From contig NZ_VCKX01000073.1 in assembly GCF_005889725.1 (NCBI RefSeq), positions 1-45,681 on the forward strand: 45,681 nt of DNA, written 5' to 3'. This stretch comes from Nonomuraea zeae. GTDB lineage: Bacteria > Actinomycetota > Actinomycetes > Streptosporangiales > Streptosporangiaceae. This document shows, one piece after another, positions 7,456 to 14,761 of this stretch. The stretch's first letter is position 1; each line of letters opens with the position of its first letter. The notes under the pieces are model-generated. The model was not told the DNA's origin. It did no database searches and worked only from the letters and a program-made list of their open reading frames with translations. The position numbers and the translations under genes were made by a program.

Positions 7456-9507
7456 ATGTATCCGGAGCGTCCTGCCGGTATCGCCTATGGCGGGGACTAC
7501 AACCCTGAGCAGTGGCCGCGCGAGGTCCTGGAGGAGGACGCGGCCCTGATGCGCGCGGCCGGGGTGAACCTGGTCAGCCTGGGCCTGTTCTCATGGGCGC
7601 TGATGGAGCCGGCCGAGGGGCGCTACGAGTTCGGCTGGCTGGATGAGATCATCGACCGGCTGCACGCGGCGGGCGTCGCCGTGGACCTGGCCACCCCGAC
7701 CGCCGCGCCGCCCGCCTGGTTCGTCGCGAAATATCCCGACGTCCGGCCGGTGACCAGCGAAGGGACGCGGATCGGGTTCGGCGGCCGGCAGAGCGCCTGC
7801 TCCAGTGCCCCGGCCTTCCGCGAGGCGAGCGCGCGGCTGGTGCGCGCGCTGGGCGAGCACTACAGCGGCCATCCCGCCGTGGTCATGTGGCACGTGCACA
7901 ACGAGTACGGGGCGCCGCTCGGCGAGTGCTACTGCGAGCACAGCGTGGCGGCGTGGCGCGAGTGGCTCCGCAACACTTATCGCGATATTTCAGCATTGAA
8001 CGACGCCTGGGGCGCCACCTTCTGGGGCCAGACCTACACCGACTGGCCGGAGATCGACGCCCCCCGCTACAACCACACCGCGATCAACCCGGCCCAGCGG
8101 CTCGACTACGCCCGCTTCAGCGACGGCCAGCACCGCGAGCACTTCGCGCTCCAGCGCGACATCCTGCGCGAGCTCGCCCCCGGCCTGCCGGTGACCACGA
8201 ACTTCGCCGGGACCGTGAACTGCAAGTCCGCGGACCTGTGGCAGTGGGCGCGCGAGCTGGACGTGATCGCCAACGACCACTACCTGAAGGCCGAGGCCCC
8301 GGACAACCACATCGACCTGGCCATGTCCGCCGACCTGGCCCGCTCGGTGGCCGGGGGCGCGCCGTGGATGCTGATGGAGCACTCGGCCGGCGCGGTCAAC
8401 TGGCAGCCGCGCAACATCGCCAAGCGACCGGGCGAGATGCGCCGCAACAGCCTCGCGCACGTCGCGCGCGGCTCCGACAGCGTGCTGTTCTTCCAGTTCA
8501 GGGCCTCGCGGTTCGGGGCGGAGAAATTCCACTCCGGGATGGTGCCGCACGCGGGGACCGACTCGGCGCAGTGGAACGAGGTGGTGCGGCTGGGCGCGGA
8601 CCTGCGCGCGCTGGCCGGGCTGCGGGGCAGCAGGGTGCGGGCCGAGGTGGCCGTGGTCTGGGACTGGGAGTCGTACTGGGCGCTGGAGCTGGACTGGCGG
8701 CCGTCGGTCGACCTGACGTTCAGGGAGCGGGTGGACGCCTTCTACGACGCGTTGTGGCGGGAGCACGTCCTGGTGGACTTCGTCCATCCTTCCGCTGATA
8801 TTTCGGGGTATCGGGTGGTGGTCGCGCCCAGCTCGTACCTGCTGACCGAGGCGTCCGCCAAGAACCTCCACCAGTACGTGGCAGCAGGCGGAAACCTGCT
8901 GGTGTCGTACTTCTCCGGCATCGTGGACGAGCACGACACCATCCATCCGGGCGCCCACCCCGGCGCGCTGCGCGAGCTGCTCGGCCTGTCCATCGAGGAG
9001 TTCCACCCGCTGCGCGAGCACGAGACCGTGACCTTCACCGAGACCTCCACCGCCACCGGTACCGCCACCGGTGCCGCCACCGGTACGCCCGCCGGTGGCG
9101 GCACCGCCCGCATCTGGTCCGAGCGGGTCCGCCCGGCGGGCGCGGTCGCCGTACGGGACTTCGCGACGGGACCCGACGCCGGCCATCCGGCGTTCACCCG
9201 GAACGAGGTGGGCGCCGGCACCGCGTGGTACCTGGCCACGGCCCCCGTCACGGGCCTGCGCGAGCTGCTCGCCCAGGTGCTCGACCACGCGAACGTCTCT
9301 CGCCCGCGCGGCCTCCCCGACACCCTCGAACTGGTGCGCAGGGGCGGCCACGTCTTCCTGATCAACCACGGCGACGAGCCCGTGACGGTCGAGGGGGTGA
9401 CCGGCACCGGCGCGTTCGACGGCGTACGCCACGACGGGACGGTCACCGTCGCGGCCGGAGCGGTCACGGTCGTCGTGGAAACCCCCCAACCCCAGGGAGA
9501 TTCATGA
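7456..9507 (+). CDS. ganA: Beta-galactosidase, glycoside hydrolase family 42
   Basis: A 683-aa intracellular enzyme, with no signal peptide, that releases galactose from beta-1,4-galacto-oligosaccharides. The GH42 pattern YGGDYNPEQWP is at 11-21. The acid/base is Glu150 in HVHNEYG and the nucleophile is Glu308 in LMEHSAG. A cluster of cysteines (around 115 and 157-160) resembles the GH42 zinc site. A trimerisation-like central domain and a C-terminal beta domain follow. Around residues 520-540 there is a Thr/Gly/Ala-rich insert encoded by near-exact ACCGCCACCGGT 12-mers, probably a slippage product in a surface loop. It shares operator control with the transporter operon, and its stop overlaps the galactanase start (ATGA). 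The symbol is by analogy with Bacillus gan genes. Confidence 0.95.
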   Translation: MYPERPAGIAYGGDYNPEQWPREVLEEDAALMRAAGVNLVSLGLFSWALMEPAEGRYEFGWLDEIIDRLHAAGVAVDLATPTAAPPAWFVAKYPDVRPVTSEGTRIGFGGRQSACSSAPAFREASARLVRALGEHYSGHPAVVMWHVHNEYGAPLGECYCEHSVAAWREWLRNTYRDISALNDAWGATFWGQTYTDWPEIDAPRYNHTAINPAQRLDYARFSDGQHREHFALQRDILRELAPGLPVTTNFAGTVNCKSADLWQWARELDVIANDHYLKAEAPDNHIDLAMSADLARSVAGGAPWMLMEHSAGAVNWQPRNIAKRPGEMRRNSLAHVARGSDSVLFFQFRASRFGAEKFHSGMVPHAGTDSAQWNEVVRLGADLRALAGLRGSRVRAEVAVVWDWESYWALELDWRPSVDLTFRERVDAFYDALWREHVLVDFVHPSADISGYRVVVAPSSYLLTEASAKNLHQYVAAGGNLLVSYFSGIVDEHDTIHPGAHPGALRELLGLSIEEFHPLREHETVTFTETSTATGTATGAATGTPAGGGTARIWSERVRPAGAVAVRDFATGPDAGHPAFTRNEVGAGTAWYLATAPVTGLRELLAQVLDHANVSRPRGLPDTLELVRRGGHVFLINHGDEPVTVEGVTGTGAFDGVRHDGTVTVAAGAVTVVVETPQPQGDS

Positions 9508-10607
9508 TGAAACGCATCCTGACCACCCTGCTGTTACTCGCGGCGCTCGCCGTCGCGCAGCAACCGGCGCACGCCCAGGCCCGCCTCCAGATCAGGGGCG
9601 CGGACGTCTCCAGCCTGGCCAAGTCGGAGGCGTTCGGCGGCGTCTACCGCGACGCCCGGGGCCGCAGGGGCGACGCGCTGCGCATCCTGGCGCAGGCGGG
9701 CCTCAACTACATCAGGCTCAAGGTCTGGGTGAACCCGGCCGACGGCTACAACACCAAGACCCAGCTGCTCGCGCTGGCCAGGCGGGCCAAGGCGCAGGGC
9801 ATGAAGCTGATGGTGGACTTCCACTACTCCGACACCTGGGCCGACCCGGGCAAGCAGTTCAAGCCCGCCGCGTGGGAGTCGCTCACGCTCGACCAGCTCA
9901 GCCAGGCCGTCTACGACCACACCTTCGACGTGCTCGACGCCCTGCGCCGCCAGGGCACCACGGCCGACATGGTGCAGGTGGGCAACGAGATCAACGGCGG
10001 CCTGCTCTGGCCCGACGGCTCCAACTCCACCTGGCCGAACACCGCCCAGCTGCTGAACGCCGGCTACGACGCGGTCAAGCGGGTGTCGAGCGCGACCAAG
10101 GTCGTGCTGCACCTGGCGAACGGCGGCGACAACGGGTTGTACCGGTGGTGGTTCGACAACGCCGGCGCCAACGGCATCCGCTACGACGTGATCGGCCTGT
10201 CGTACTACCCGTACTGGCACGGCACGCTGGAGGCCTTCCAGGCCAACATCAACGACGTCGCGACCAGGTACGGCAAGCCGGTGGCCGTGGTGGAGACCGC
10301 CTACCCGTTCACGACCGCCGACGACGACGGCTGGCCGAACATCATCACCGCCGCGGAGCCGTACCCCGGCTACCGGGCCACCCCGCAGGGGCAGGCGGCG
10401 CTGCTGGCCAAGGTCGGCGACATCGTCCGCGCCGTGCCGAACGGCCTCGGCCTCGGCCTGTTCATCTGGGAGGCCACCTGGACCGGCGTCAAGGGCAACG
10501 GCTGGGACCCGGCCGACCCGTCGTCGGGCAACGGCTGGGAGAACCAGGCCCTGTTCGACTACGGCGACCGGGCGCTGCCCGCCATGGGCGTCCTCGGCCA
10601 CCTCTAA
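9504..10607 (+). CDS. ganB: Secreted arabinogalactan endo-beta-1,4-galactanase, GH53
   Basis: A 367-aa secreted enzyme that cuts the beta-1,4-galactan backbone of pectin side chains, feeding the importer and GH42. Residues 1-25 are a Sec signal peptide ending AHA|QA. The GH53 motifs are IRGADVSS near the mature N-terminus, LKVWVNP (72-78), DFHYSD (105-110), acid/base Glu162 in VGNEINGG and nucleophile Glu264 in VVETAYP. GNGWENQALFDY near the end is the usual substrate and calcium region. ATG 9504 overlaps the GH42 stop as ATGA; ATG 9507 is next to it. The gene ends in CTC GGC CAC CTC TAA, and exactly this 15-mer is repeated nine times in tandem (see the repeat at 10593). Confidence 0.95.
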   Translation: MMKRILTTLLLLAALAVAQQPAHAQARLQIRGADVSSLAKSEAFGGVYRDARGRRGDALRILAQAGLNYIRLKVWVNPADGYNTKTQLLALARRAKAQGMKLMVDFHYSDTWADPGKQFKPAAWESLTLDQLSQAVYDHTFDVLDALRRQGTTADMVQVGNEINGGLLWPDGSNSTWPNTAQLLNAGYDAVKRVSSATKVVLHLANGGDNGLYRWWFDNAGANGIRYDVIGLSYYPYWHGTLEAFQANINDVATRYGKPVAVVETAYPFTTADDDGWPNIITAAEPYPGYRATPQGQAALLAKVGDIVRAVPNGLGLGLFIWEATWTGVKGNGWDPADPSSGNGWENQALFDYGDRALPAMGVLGHL

Positions 10608-10727
10608 CTCGGCCACCTCTGACTCGGCCACCTCTAACTCGGCCACCTCTGACTCGGCCACCTCTAACTCGGCCACCTCTGACTCGGCCACCTCTAACTC
10701 GGCCACCTCTAACTCGGCCACCTCTGA
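10593..10727. repeat. Nine tandem 15-bp units CTCGGCCACCTCTRA including the galactanase stop codon
   Basis: Unit 1 (10593-10607) is the last four codons (LGHL) plus the stop of the galactanase. Eight further exact copies follow without a break, differing only in TAA or TGA (order TAA, TGA, TAA, TGA, TAA, TGA, TAA, TAA, TGA). Because 15 is a multiple of 3, every unit presents an in-frame stop. The alternation suggests a 30-bp higher-order unit that expanded by slippage or unequal exchange. Confidence 0.97.
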
Positions 10728-10804
10728 CCGTCCAGCCGTCCTGATCGCCGAAAGCCCCGCAAGCGCCGGGGTCGCCTGACCGGCTCGGGCCACTCGGGCC
10801 ACGG

Positions 10805-10840
10805 GGCCGTCCCGCCGTCCTCCCGGGCGGCGGGACGGCC
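10805..10840. terminator. Strong hairpin after the galactan operon
   Basis: GGCCGTCCCGCCG (10805-10817) and CGGCGGGACGGCC (10828-10840) form a perfect 13-bp stem with a 10-nt loop. There is no U-tract, as is usual in actinomycetes. It lies between the galactanase repeat and the Rrf2 gene and probably ends the galactan transcript. Confidence 0.7.
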
Positions 10841-10856
10841 GGTCCCCGGCCTCGCC

Positions 10857-10862
10857 TACGGT
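10857..10862 (+). promoter_or_regulatory. -10 box TACGGT giving a leaderless start
   Basis: TACGGT lies 6 nt before the ATG at 10869, so the predicted transcription start coincides with the start codon. No Shine-Dalgarno sequence is present. No convincing -35 was found; the terminator stem occupies that position. Confidence 0.45.
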
Positions 10863-10868
10863 GGACGC

Positions 10869-11330
10869 ATGCGCCTGACCGCCTTCACCGACATCTCCCT
10901 GCGCATCGTGATGCGCCTGGCCGTGGCGCACGAGGGCGACCCGCTCACCACCCGCGCCGTGGCCGGTATGCTCGCCGTCCCCTACACGCACGCCGCCAAG
11001 GCCGTGGCCCGGCTGAGCGAGCTGGGCGTGGTCGAGGCCAGGCGCGGCCGGGGCGGCGGGCTGCAGCTCACCGAGGCCGGCCGGCGCAGGACGGTCGGCG
11101 CCCTGGCCCGCGACCTGGAGGGCGTCGGCGACGTGGTCGGCTGCACGGACGACCCGCCGTGCCCCCTGCGCGCGGCCTGCCGGCTGCGCTCCGCGCTGCG
11201 CCAGGCACAGGAGGCCTTCTACGCCTCGCTCGACGGGATCACCGTCGAGTCCCTGGCCGACGACCCCACCGGACCGGTCCTGCGGTCCTTGCCGGACCCC
11301 GGACGCAGACCCGGCGCTCCCGCACTTTAA
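10869..11330 (+). CDS. nsrR: Rrf2-family nitric oxide sensor/repressor NsrR
   Basis: A 153-aa transcription factor with an Rrf2 winged helix (LTAFTDISLRIVMRLA..., then ARRGRGGGLQL as the wing). Three cysteines sit at 92, 98 and 104 in a C-x5-C-x5-C arrangement that binds the iron-sulfur cluster destroyed by NO in NsrR. It lies immediately upstream of a flavohemoglobin gene, the classic NsrR target, which makes NsrR much more likely than IscR or another Rrf2 member. It appears leaderless. The C-terminal 25 residues (DPTGPVLRSLPDPGRRPG) are an unstructured tail. The sequence shows family and cysteines; NO sensing is from the family and context. Confidence 0.92.
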   Translation: MRLTAFTDISLRIVMRLAVAHEGDPLTTRAVAGMLAVPYTHAAKAVARLSELGVVEARRGRGGGLQLTEAGRRRTVGALARDLEGVGDVVGCTDDPPCPLRAACRLRSALRQAQEAFYASLDGITVESLADDPTGPVLRSLPDPGRRPGAPAL

Positions 11331-11351
11331 TCTGAATCCCAGATACCAATT
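11329..11351. promoter_or_regulatory. Candidate NsrR operator upstream of hmp
   Basis: An AT-rich island of about 23 bp, running from AATCTGAATCC to ATACCAATT, interrupts the GC-rich context. It starts at the nsrR stop codon and ends 21 bp before the hmp ATG, overlapping the region where the hmp promoter should be. From memory it resembles the partly palindromic sites described upstream of Streptomyces hmpA genes, especially the ATnnnnTACCAATT half; I cannot verify the match here. Confidence 0.5.
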
Positions 11352-11372
11352 TAAGGATCTGGGGGTTCATCC

Positions 11373-12560
11373 ATGCTGTCCGCACAGAGCGCCGCCATCG
11401 TGCGAGAGACGCTGCCCGCCGTCGGGGCCGGGCTGGACGAGATCACGGCGAGGTTCTACGACACCATGTTCGCCGACCGTCCCGAGCTGCTCGACGGGCT
11501 GTTCAACCGGGGGAACCAGCGCAACGGCGAGCAGCGCCGGGCTCTGGCGGGGGCCCTGGCGGCCTTCGCGGGCGCGCTGCTCGCCCGGCCCGATGAGCGC
11601 CCCGACGCGCTGCTGGCCCGCATCGCCCACAAGCACGCCGCGGTGGGCGTGACCGACGACCAGTACGTCATCGTGCACAAATACCTGTTCGGCGCGATCG
11701 CCGAGGTGCTCGGCGACGCGGTCACCCCCGACGTCGCGGCGGCCTGGGACGAGGTCTACTGGCTGATGGCCGGCGCGCTGATCGCCATGGAGGCCCGCCT
11801 CGCCGCCGAGGCCGGCGCGGGCGACGGCGCCTGGCGGGCGTGGCGGGTGGTCGAGCGGCGGGCGGAGACGGCGGAGGTGATGTCGCTGACGCTGCGGCCG
11901 GTCGGCGACGAGCCGGCGCCGCCCGCGCGGCCCGGCCAGTACGTCAGCGTGCGGGTGACCATGCCGGACGGCGTCGCCCAGTTGCGCCAGTACACGCTGT
12001 CCGGGCACGGCGCGGACGGATCGCGCCGGATCACGGTCAAGCGGGTCTCCGGCGGCGGGCAGCCGGAAGGCGAGGTGTCCGCGCTGCTGCACGCCACCGT
12101 GCGGGAGGGCGACGAGCTGACCCTGTCCGCGCCGTTCGGCGACGTGACGCTGGAGGACGGCGACGCCCCCCTCGTGCTGGTCTCGGCGGGTATCGGCGGC
12201 ACCCCGATCACCGCGATGCTGGAGCACCTGGCGCGGGCCGGCGGCGACCGCCGCGTCCTGCTGCTGCACGCAGACCGTTCCAAGGCGGCCCACGCCCTGC
12301 GCGAGGACATGCGGCGGCTGACCGACGCGCTGCCCGGAGCGGAGCGGGTGTTCTGGTACGAGGAGGGCGGCTGCGACTGCGCGCGTACCGGGCGGATGGA
12401 CCTGGAGGGGGTCGAGATCCCCGAGGGCGCGGTCGTCTACATGTGCGGGCCGGTGCCGTTCATGCGAGCGGCGCGCGCCCAGCTCATCGCCGCCGGGGTC
12501 GCGCCACGCGACGTCCACTACGAGGTGTTCGGCCCGGACCTGTGGCTGGGCGCGGCCTGA
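11373..12560 (+). CDS. hmp: Flavohemoglobin, nitric oxide dioxygenase
   Basis: A 395-aa cytoplasmic enzyme that oxidises NO to nitrate using O2 and NAD(P)H. The globin domain (1-145) has B10 Tyr29 in FYDTMF, distal-side NQRNGEQ (48-54) and proximal His88 in IAHKHAAVGV. The reductase part has the FAD motif RQYTLSG, the NAD-binding AGIGGTPITAMLEHL, YMCGPVPFM and the terminal EVFGP. Length and domain order are those of canonical Hmp. A run of G (GGGGG) 7 nt before ATG 11373 serves as ribosome site. It is probably co-transcribed with and repressed by NsrR. Confidence 0.96.
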   Translation: MLSAQSAAIVRETLPAVGAGLDEITARFYDTMFADRPELLDGLFNRGNQRNGEQRRALAGALAAFAGALLARPDERPDALLARIAHKHAAVGVTDDQYVIVHKYLFGAIAEVLGDAVTPDVAAAWDEVYWLMAGALIAMEARLAAEAGAGDGAWRAWRVVERRAETAEVMSLTLRPVGDEPAPPARPGQYVSVRVTMPDGVAQLRQYTLSGHGADGSRRITVKRVSGGGQPEGEVSALLHATVREGDELTLSAPFGDVTLEDGDAPLVLVSAGIGGTPITAMLEHLARAGGDRRVLLLHADRSKAAHALREDMRRLTDALPGAERVFWYEEGGCDCARTGRMDLEGVEIPEGAVVYMCGPVPFMRAARAQLIAAGVAPRDVHYEVFGPDLWLGAA

Positions 12561-12944
12561 GCGGCCGGACTAATCCCGACATTCATCCGTGAAAGATGAT
12601 ATATCGGTTTAATTCCGGTGAGGATGTGGGGTTTTGTTATAGCCTGCCAATAAACGCGCGGCCGGAAACCGGCTCGAGTGGCGTTTGATAAAGCTGCAAA
12701 CGGATGTTAATCGGGGCAGCACGCTGGCGAATATAGCGGGAATGTAGCCAGGTAGGTGCTGGTACCACAGGCCAGGTCGGCAGCGCAAGAGGTTGATTGC
12801 CATTTGCCGGCGTGAGTAACTGGCAGCGCCCGGCCCGGGGGAAATCCGGGCCGCGAAAAGATCCCTGTGTTGCACGGACGGGTGCCGCGACCAACGATCC
12901 CCGTCCGTGGAGCACCCTTCGATGCACGAGGGAGCCTACCCGCT
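12561..12944 (+). other. Long AT-richer gap with a highly structured candidate leader RNA
   Basis: A 384-bp region without a credible gene, visibly richer in A+T than its surroundings in its first 200 bp. It holds a series of inverted repeats. AAACGC (12652-12657) pairs with GCGTTT (12681-12686) around GCCGG-AAA-CCGGC (12661-12673). GCTGC (12693-12697) pairs with GCAGC (12716-12720). CGGCCCGG (12831-12838) pairs with CCGGGCCG (12846-12853). CACGGACGGG (12873-12882) pairs with CCCGTCCGTG (12900-12909). The series ends just before the ribosome site (GAGGGAG) of the next gene, so a structured 5' leader is plausible. I do not recognise a known riboswitch class. Confidence 0.45.
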
Positions 12945-13541
12945 ATGTCCATCAGACGCACGCTTCTGACGGCGGCGCTCGCCGCCCCGCTGGGGCTGCT
13001 CGGCGCCACGCCGGCCCTGGCCGACGATCCCCAGCCATTACCCGGGAATCCGGACGTCGTGGCCGGCAGCGACAACGACAACGAGATCTTCCGCGCCAAG
13101 GACACCGCCCCCGAACTGGCCGCGGCCTGCCGGCCGGGAGACGTCACCTACCGGGTCTCCACCTACAGCAACAGCCACAAGGCCGTCGGCCCGACCCAGG
13201 CCAACCACAACGGGACCAACCGGGCGGCGACCTCCACCTTCAGCGCCACGGTGAGCGGGACCGTCTCGATCGCCTGGAACGTCTCCGGCAGCCTCAAGGT
13301 GGACCGGCTCATCGCGGGGGCGGAGGTGGCCACGGGCGTCAACCTGTCCGCCAGCCTGACCGCGTCGCTGGGCAACAGCATCGCGGTGCCCACGCCGGCG
13401 CACAAGACGGTCGTCGCCACGTACGGGGTCTGGCGCAAGAAGACCAAGGGCATCTATCACGTCTGCGGCGTCGGCCAGAAGCGGGTCACGGCGTGGACGC
13501 CTTACTTCGTGGGCTGGTACTGGAAGGTCAGGAACGGGTGA
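12945..13541 (+). CDS. Secreted protein of unknown function
   Basis: A 198-aa exported protein. Residues 1-26 are a Sec signal peptide (MSIRRTLLTAALAAPLGLLGATPALA|DD). The mature part has two cysteines that could form one disulfide (Cys62 in AACRPGDV and one in YHVCGVG). The central stretch is rich in Ser, Thr, Val and Asn (TSTFSATVSGTVSIAWNVSGSL, split by a Lys) and suggests a beta-rich fold; the sequence ends in an aromatic YFVGWYWKVRNG. I recognise no family. ATG 12945 follows GAGGGAGCC. The next gene begins 5 bp after the stop and is also exported, so the two probably form an operon. Confidence 0.8.
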   Translation: MSIRRTLLTAALAAPLGLLGATPALADDPQPLPGNPDVVAGSDNDNEIFRAKDTAPELAAACRPGDVTYRVSTYSNSHKAVGPTQANHNGTNRAATSTFSATVSGTVSIAWNVSGSLKVDRLIAGAEVATGVNLSASLTASLGNSIAVPTPAHKTVVATYGVWRKKTKGIYHVCGVGQKRVTAWTPYFVGWYWKVRNG

Positions 13542-13546
13542 TCTGA

Positions 13547-14059
13547 GTGACGATCCGACAGGTGGCGTCCGTTCTGGTGCCCTGCACCGTCGCCCTCTTC
13601 GCGGTGGCCTGCTCGGCGCCGCCCCCAGCGGTTCCGGAGCGGCCGGGCGCCACCTCGTCGGCTCCGTCCACCGCCGCCGGCCCCAGCAGCTCCGGCCCCG
13701 AGGAGCCCCCCTCCAGCGACCTCACCATGACCATGCCACCACCGACCCTCACCGGGCCGTTACGCGTGCCCGGGATGGACGCGGGCACGAAGACCCTGCT
13801 CAAGGCCGGTCCCAGACGCGGATCCATGATCGTCGGGGACATCCCGCCGGGCCGGTCCGGGTTGTGGATCATCTTCTTCTGCAGAGGGGCGGGCACGGCC
13901 GAGATCCGCCTGGAGCCCGGCTACATCCTGCCCTTCACCTGCCAGGACGGCGTGATCGCGCCGATCATGAACAGGATGGACGCGCCGCACGAGAAGACCC
14001 TGACGGTACGCATCCAGGCCCCGACGGCCGTCGAATGGGCCCTGCGCATCACCCGCTGA
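13547..14059 (+). CDS. Small lipoprotein of unknown function
   Basis: A 170-aa protein with a lipoprotein-type N-terminus: hydrophobic VASVLVPCTVALFAVACSAPP, predicted lipidated Cys22. A Pro/Ser/Thr-rich linker (to about residue 60) then leads to a small globular domain with two cysteines (FFCRGAG and PFTCQDG). That domain resembles the small extracellular domains of many actinobacterial lipoproteins, but I recognise no named family. It starts at GTG 13547, 5 bp after the previous stop, with AGGAACGGG overlapping the end of that gene as ribosome site. The tight coupling of two exported unknowns behind a structured leader suggests a joint envelope role (inference). Confidence 0.78.
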   Translation: MTIRQVASVLVPCTVALFAVACSAPPPAVPERPGATSSAPSTAAGPSSSGPEEPPSSDLTMTMPPPTLTGPLRVPGMDAGTKTLLKAGPRRGSMIVGDIPPGRSGLWIIFFCRGAGTAEIRLEPGYILPFTCQDGVIAPIMNRMDAPHEKTLTVRIQAPTAVEWALRITR

Positions 14060-14077
14060 GATGGGCATGATGGTGGA

Positions 14078-14725
14078 ATGACGATCAAGCCTCTGGCCCC
14101 GGACGAGCTGCTCACCACCACCCGCAGCGTACGCAAGCGCCTCGACCTCACCCGCCCCGTCCCCATGGACCTGGTCCGAGAGTGCCTGGAGATCGCGCTC
14201 CAGGCGCCCTCCGGCGGCAACCGGCAGGGCTGGCACTGGCTGGTGGTGACCGACGCCGGGCTGCGCAAGGCGATCGGCGACTACTACCGGCGCTCGCTGC
14301 GCGCGTACTACGAGTCGGGCACCTCGGCGGGCAAGCTCTTCCAGGACGACCCGGTGCGCGGTGCGACGCAGCGGCGGGTCTCCGACAGCTCCGAATATCT
14401 GGGCGAGCACATGGGAGAGGTGCCGGTGATGGTGATCGGCTGCATCACCGCGACCGGCGGCCTGCCCCCGGGGAACCAGGCGGGATTGTGGGGCTCGCTC
14501 CTGCCGGCCGCGTGGAGCTACATGCTGGCCGCGCGCTCCCGCGGGCTCGGCACGGCGTGGACGACGCTGCACCTGGCGTACGAGAGCGAGATCGCCGAGC
14601 TGCTCGGCATCCCCAGCGACGTGCGCCAGGGCGTGCTCATCCCCACCGCCCACTACACCGGCGACACCTTCAGGCCGGCCGCGCGCCAGCCGCTGGACGA
14701 GGTGCTTCACCTCGATCGCTGGTAG
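14078..14725 (+). CDS. Nitroreductase-family FMN oxidoreductase
   Basis: A 215-aa flavoenzyme of the nitroreductase superfamily, which uses FMN and NAD(P)H on nitro compounds, quinones or other acceptors. Visible features are the N-terminal RSVRKRLDL phosphate-contacting Arg cluster, APSGGNRQGWHWLVVTD (FMN and dimer contact, around 47-63), SLLPAAWSYMLAARSRGLGTAWTT, and the closing LGIPSDVRQGVLIPTAHYTGD. The true substrate cannot be read from sequence. ATG 14078 is 18 bp after the lipoprotein stop. A CATGAT box 6 nt before the ATG would fit a leaderless start, whereas GGTGGA could be a weak ribosome site. Confidence 0.9.
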   Translation: MTIKPLAPDELLTTTRSVRKRLDLTRPVPMDLVRECLEIALQAPSGGNRQGWHWLVVTDAGLRKAIGDYYRRSLRAYYESGTSAGKLFQDDPVRGATQRRVSDSSEYLGEHMGEVPVMVIGCITATGGLPPGNQAGLWGSLLPAAWSYMLAARSRGLGTAWTTLHLAYESEIAELLGIPSDVRQGVLIPTAHYTGDTFRPAARQPLDEVLHLDRW

Positions 14726-14761
14726 GCGCACATTGGGAGGACCTACCTGAAGGAGGGCCCC

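Noticed and set aside
10593..10727. CRISPR array
   Set aside because: Units are contiguous 15-mers with no spacers and no cas genes.
9534..10991. Long minus-strand open frame antisense to the galactanase, including a VAELEVAES-type repeat
   Set aside because: It mirrors the GC-rich galactanase gene and the 15-bp repeat, has no ribosome site, and its peptide is the biased Arg/Val/Gly mix of an antisense frame. The sense strand has a clear GH53 enzyme.
12609..12927. Small minus-strand open frames in the AT-richer gap
   Set aside because: No ribosome site and no recognisable domain; they overlap the inverted repeats that better explain this region as RNA structure.
12640..12944. Known riboswitch such as ydaO (c-di-AMP), GEMM or cobalamin
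   Set aside because: I looked for their conserved core words and found none. The region is reported only as an unassigned structured leader.
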